Assembly (NCBI GenBank): GCA_017354575.1
Contig: JAFMQP010000161.1
Location: forward strand, 1 to 8,284
Direction: 5' to 3'
DNA: 8,284 nucleotides
From: Acidothermales bacterium
GTDB lineage: Bacteria; Actinomycetota; Actinomycetes; Streptosporangiales; WHST01
A program made the translations under genes and the position numbers. The notes beneath the pieces were generated by a model. It ran no database searches. It had not been told where the DNA came from and saw nothing but the letters and a program-made list of their open reading frames with translations. Below, piece by piece: positions 6,280 to 8,284 of this stretch; within the stretch, counting starts at the first letter, position 1, and each line of letters begins with the position of its first letter.

Positions 6280-7071
6280 GTGCCGTACGACTACAAGTGC
6301 CTCGACGTCGGTCGCCGAGACCGCGTGCTGACGATCACGCTGAACCGGCCGGAGAAGTTGAACGCGATCGACGGCGTGCTGCACGAGGAGCTGTCCCGGG
6401 TCTTCGACGAGGTCAACCGCGACCGGGACGTCGACGTCGTGATCCTCACCGGTGCGGGACGGGCGTTCTGTGCGGGCGGTGACGCGGACTGGCTCGGCAC
6501 GCTGATCGAAGACCCGCTCGGGTGGGAGACGTTGAGCGAGGAGAACCGCAGGACCATCAACGGAATCCTCGAATGCCGGCAACCGGTCATCGCGAAGCTG
6601 AACGGCGTCGCGGCCGGACTCGGCGCGACGCTCGCGCTGTTCTGCGACGTCGTCTTCGCCTCCGACAAGGCGCGCATCGGCGACCCGCACGTCAAGGTCG
6701 GTCTCGTCGCCGGCGACGGCGGCAGCGCGATCTGGCCGTACCTCATCGGGTTCGCGCGTGCCCGCGAATACCTGTACACCGGCGAGCTGATCCCCGCACC
6801 GCGCGCCGCGGAAATGGGTCTGATCAACCGCACCGTGCCGGCCGAGGAACTGGACGCGGCCGTCGACGCGTTCGCCGACCAGCTCGCGGCCGGTGCCATC
6901 CGCGCGATCCAGTGGACCAAGCAGGCCGTCAACGCGCCGCTGCGCGAGCTCGTCGCGTCGAACCTGGAACTCTCCCTGTCGCTCGAGGCGAAGTCGAACC
7001 TCACGCACGACCATCGGGAAGGCATCGACGCGCTTCGCGAGAAGCGCGCGCCGAAGTTCACCGGTCGCTGA
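6280..7071 (+). CDS. Enoyl-CoA hydratase/isomerase (crotonase) family protein
   Basis: The 263-aa product has the crotonase fold: RPEKLNAI (23-30), the oxyanion-hole segments RAFCAGGD (61-68) and AAGLGATLA (111-119), and the usual C-terminal EGIDALREKRAPKF (247-260). The positions of rat crotonase Glu144 and Glu164 are T117 and H137 (in GDPHVKVGLVAGDGG, 134-148), so simple enoyl-CoA hydration by the standard mechanism is doubtful. D146 in the glycine loop could be a catalytic acid/base. It could be an isomerase, a ring-opening hydrolase or a specialised hydratase acting on the oxygenase product. GTG 6280 has GGAG (6271-6274) 5 nt upstream. It lies between the oxygenase genes and the ligase with gaps of 9 and 10 nt, so it is in the same operon. 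Confidence 0.92.
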   Translation: MPYDYKCLDVGRRDRVLTITLNRPEKLNAIDGVLHEELSRVFDEVNRDRDVDVVILTGAGRAFCAGGDADWLGTLIEDPLGWETLSEENRRTINGILECRQPVIAKLNGVAAGLGATLALFCDVVFASDKARIGDPHVKVGLVAGDGGSAIWPYLIGFARAREYLYTGELIPAPRAAEMGLINRTVPAEELDAAVDAFADQLAAGAIRAIQWTKQAVNAPLRELVASNLELSLSLEAKSNLTHDHREGIDALREKRAPKFTGR

Positions 7072-7081
7072 GGAGGCCGCC

Positions 7082-8284
7082 ATGTCGAACTGGATCTACG
7101 AGTTCGAGAGCCAGGTGCACCACCGCGGGCGCGAGATCGCGGTGATCCACGACGGCCGCGCGAGGACGTACGACGAGCTCAACCGCGAGGCGTGCGGCTT
7201 CGCCCACTGGCTGCGGGCGGTCTCCGCCGAGCGCGTCGCGACCTACGTGACCAACTGCTACGAGTTCTACGTCGTCCAGTTCGGCACGATCAAGGCCGGC
7301 GCGGTGAGTGTGGCCACCAACTACATGTTCGGCGAGGAGACGCTGCGGTACGTACTGAGCGACTCCGGTGCCGACGTGCTTGTGGTCGCCGAGAAGGACC
7401 TCGAGCTGGCACGCGCGGCCGCGAAGGGGACGAACGTCAAGCACCTGGTGACCCTCGACGGCTCGGCATCGGACGACCTCACCGCGCTCGCGGACGTGCT
7501 CGCCGGGCACGACGACTACATCGAGTCCGCACCGAAGGACGACGGCGACCTGTTCAACGTGACGTACACGAGCGGGACGACCGGCACGCCGAAAGGCGTG
7601 ATGAAGACCCACCGCAACATCGGCGCGCACGTCTCGAACCTGGTGCACGCGTGGAAGCTCGGCCCGAGCAGCCGGTGGATCTGCGCCGGTCCCGTCTACC
7701 ACACGTCCGGCCTCGAGTCGTCGTCGCTACCCGTACTCGCGGCCGGCGGAACGGTGATCTCGTTGCGGTGGAAGCCGGACGCGTTCTTCGAACACGTCGA
7801 CAGATACCGTCCCGACGCGGCGTACATCGCGGGCTCGATGATCGTCGACATCGCCGACTACCCGCATCCCGAACGGTACGACGTCACCAGCCTGCGCAAC
7901 GTCGTCGCCGGCGGCGCGCCGATGCCCCCGCGCGCGTACCGGAAGGTGCTCGACCGCTACTCGTTCGTCGTGTCCGAGCGGCTTGGCATGACCGAGGCGG
8001 GGATCATCTTCATCGACAAGGTCGGCCGTCCCGGCGCGTACGAACCACGCGAGGAACTGCCGTCGCACGTCGAGGGGTCGTGCGGCAGCCCGCTGTACAA
8101 CCAGACGCAGTTCCGGCTCGTCGACCCGGTGACCGGCGAGATCCGCGCCGAGGGCGAGGGCGAGCTGCAGGTGCGCGGCGACTCCGTGTTCGCCGGGTAC
8201 CTCAACATGCCGGAACGCACCGCGCAGTCGTTCACCGACGACGGCTGGTTCAAGAGCGGCGACATCGTGCGGATCGAGGACGGT
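7082..8284 (+). CDS. AMP-forming acyl/aryl-CoA ligase (ANL superfamily), partial at right edge
   Basis: The visible 401 residues are the N-terminal domain of a class I adenylate-forming ligase. The phosphate-binding loop is YTSGTTGTPKGVMKTH (162-177), the A5 motif is RLGMTEAG (300-307; Leu replaces the common Tyr), and GWFKSGDI (388-395) is the A7 region. These enzymes make acyl-AMP and then acyl-CoA in the cytoplasm. About 100 C-terminal residues with the catalytic lysine lie outside the window. It is not of the PaaK type, so phenylacetate is not favoured. The substrate is probably an aromatic, heteroaromatic or medium-chain acid (inference from context). AGGAGG (7071-7076) is 5 nt before ATG 7082 and overlaps the end of the crotonase stop codon. 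Confidence 0.93.
   Translation, partial: MSNWIYEFESQVHHRGREIAVIHDGRARTYDELNREACGFAHWLRAVSAERVATYVTNCYEFYVVQFGTIKAGAVSVATNYMFGEETLRYVLSDSGADVLVVAEKDLELARAAAKGTNVKHLVTLDGSASDDLTALADVLAGHDDYIESAPKDDGDLFNVTYTSGTTGTPKGVMKTHRNIGAHVSNLVHAWKLGPSSRWICAGPVYHTSGLESSSLPVLAAGGTVISLRWKPDAFFEHVDRYRPDAAYIAGSMIVDIADYPHPERYDVTSLRNVVAGGAPMPPRAYRKVLDRYSFVVSERLGMTEAGIIFIDKVGRPGAYEPREELPSHVEGSCGSPLYNQTQFRLVDPVTGEIRAEGEGELQVRGDSVFAGYLNMPERTAQSFTDDGWFKSGDIVRIEDG

Noticed and set aside
1..8284. Mobile elements, tRNA/rRNA genes, CRISPR arrays, intrinsic terminators
   Set aside because: No transposase, repeat array, tRNA-like clover or hairpin with T-run was seen. Apart from the 120-bp divergent region, the gaps between genes are 17 nt or less.

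Overview
The window is high-GC, densely packed and uses GTG starts, GTGA/ATGA stop-start overlaps and an apparently leaderless regulator mRNA. This suggests a high-GC actinobacterium; I cannot name the genus. It looks like part of a catabolic gene cluster for an aromatic or heteroaromatic acid handled as a CoA thioester. There is no sign of mobile elements, RNA genes or CRISPR.

Layout. Positions 1-2991, minus strand: one uninterrupted reading frame, running off the left edge, that fuses a FAD-binding subunit to a molybdopterin-binding subunit of a xanthine dehydrogenase-family hydroxylase. Positions 2992-3111: a 120-bp divergent control region with two promoter candidates and two related TTACT-N(2/4)-AGTCA boxes. 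Positions 3112-7071 and onward, plus strand: a tight run of a TetR-family regulator, a PaaA-like diiron oxygenase subunit, a stand-alone PaaD N-terminal (DUF59/MIP18) protein, a PaaB-like protein, a PaaC-like protein, a stand-alone PaaD C-terminal zinc ribbon, a crotonase-family protein, and an AMP-forming acyl-CoA ligase that runs off the right edge at 8284.

How it may work together (inference). The ligase would make an acyl- or aroyl-CoA. The PaaABC-like oxygenase would epoxidise or hydroxylate it, with the two PaaD pieces maturing the iron centre. The crotonase would act on the product. The divergent Mo hydroxylase could add a water-derived hydroxyl to a (hetero)aromatic ring before or after CoA activation. 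TetR probably controls both directions through the shared control region. The substrate is unknown. The set differs from the classical phenylacetate operon: PaaD is in two pieces on either side of paaBC, no PaaE reductase or PaaK-type ligase is seen, and a Mo hydroxylase is linked to the cluster. The crotonase also lacks both usual catalytic glutamates.
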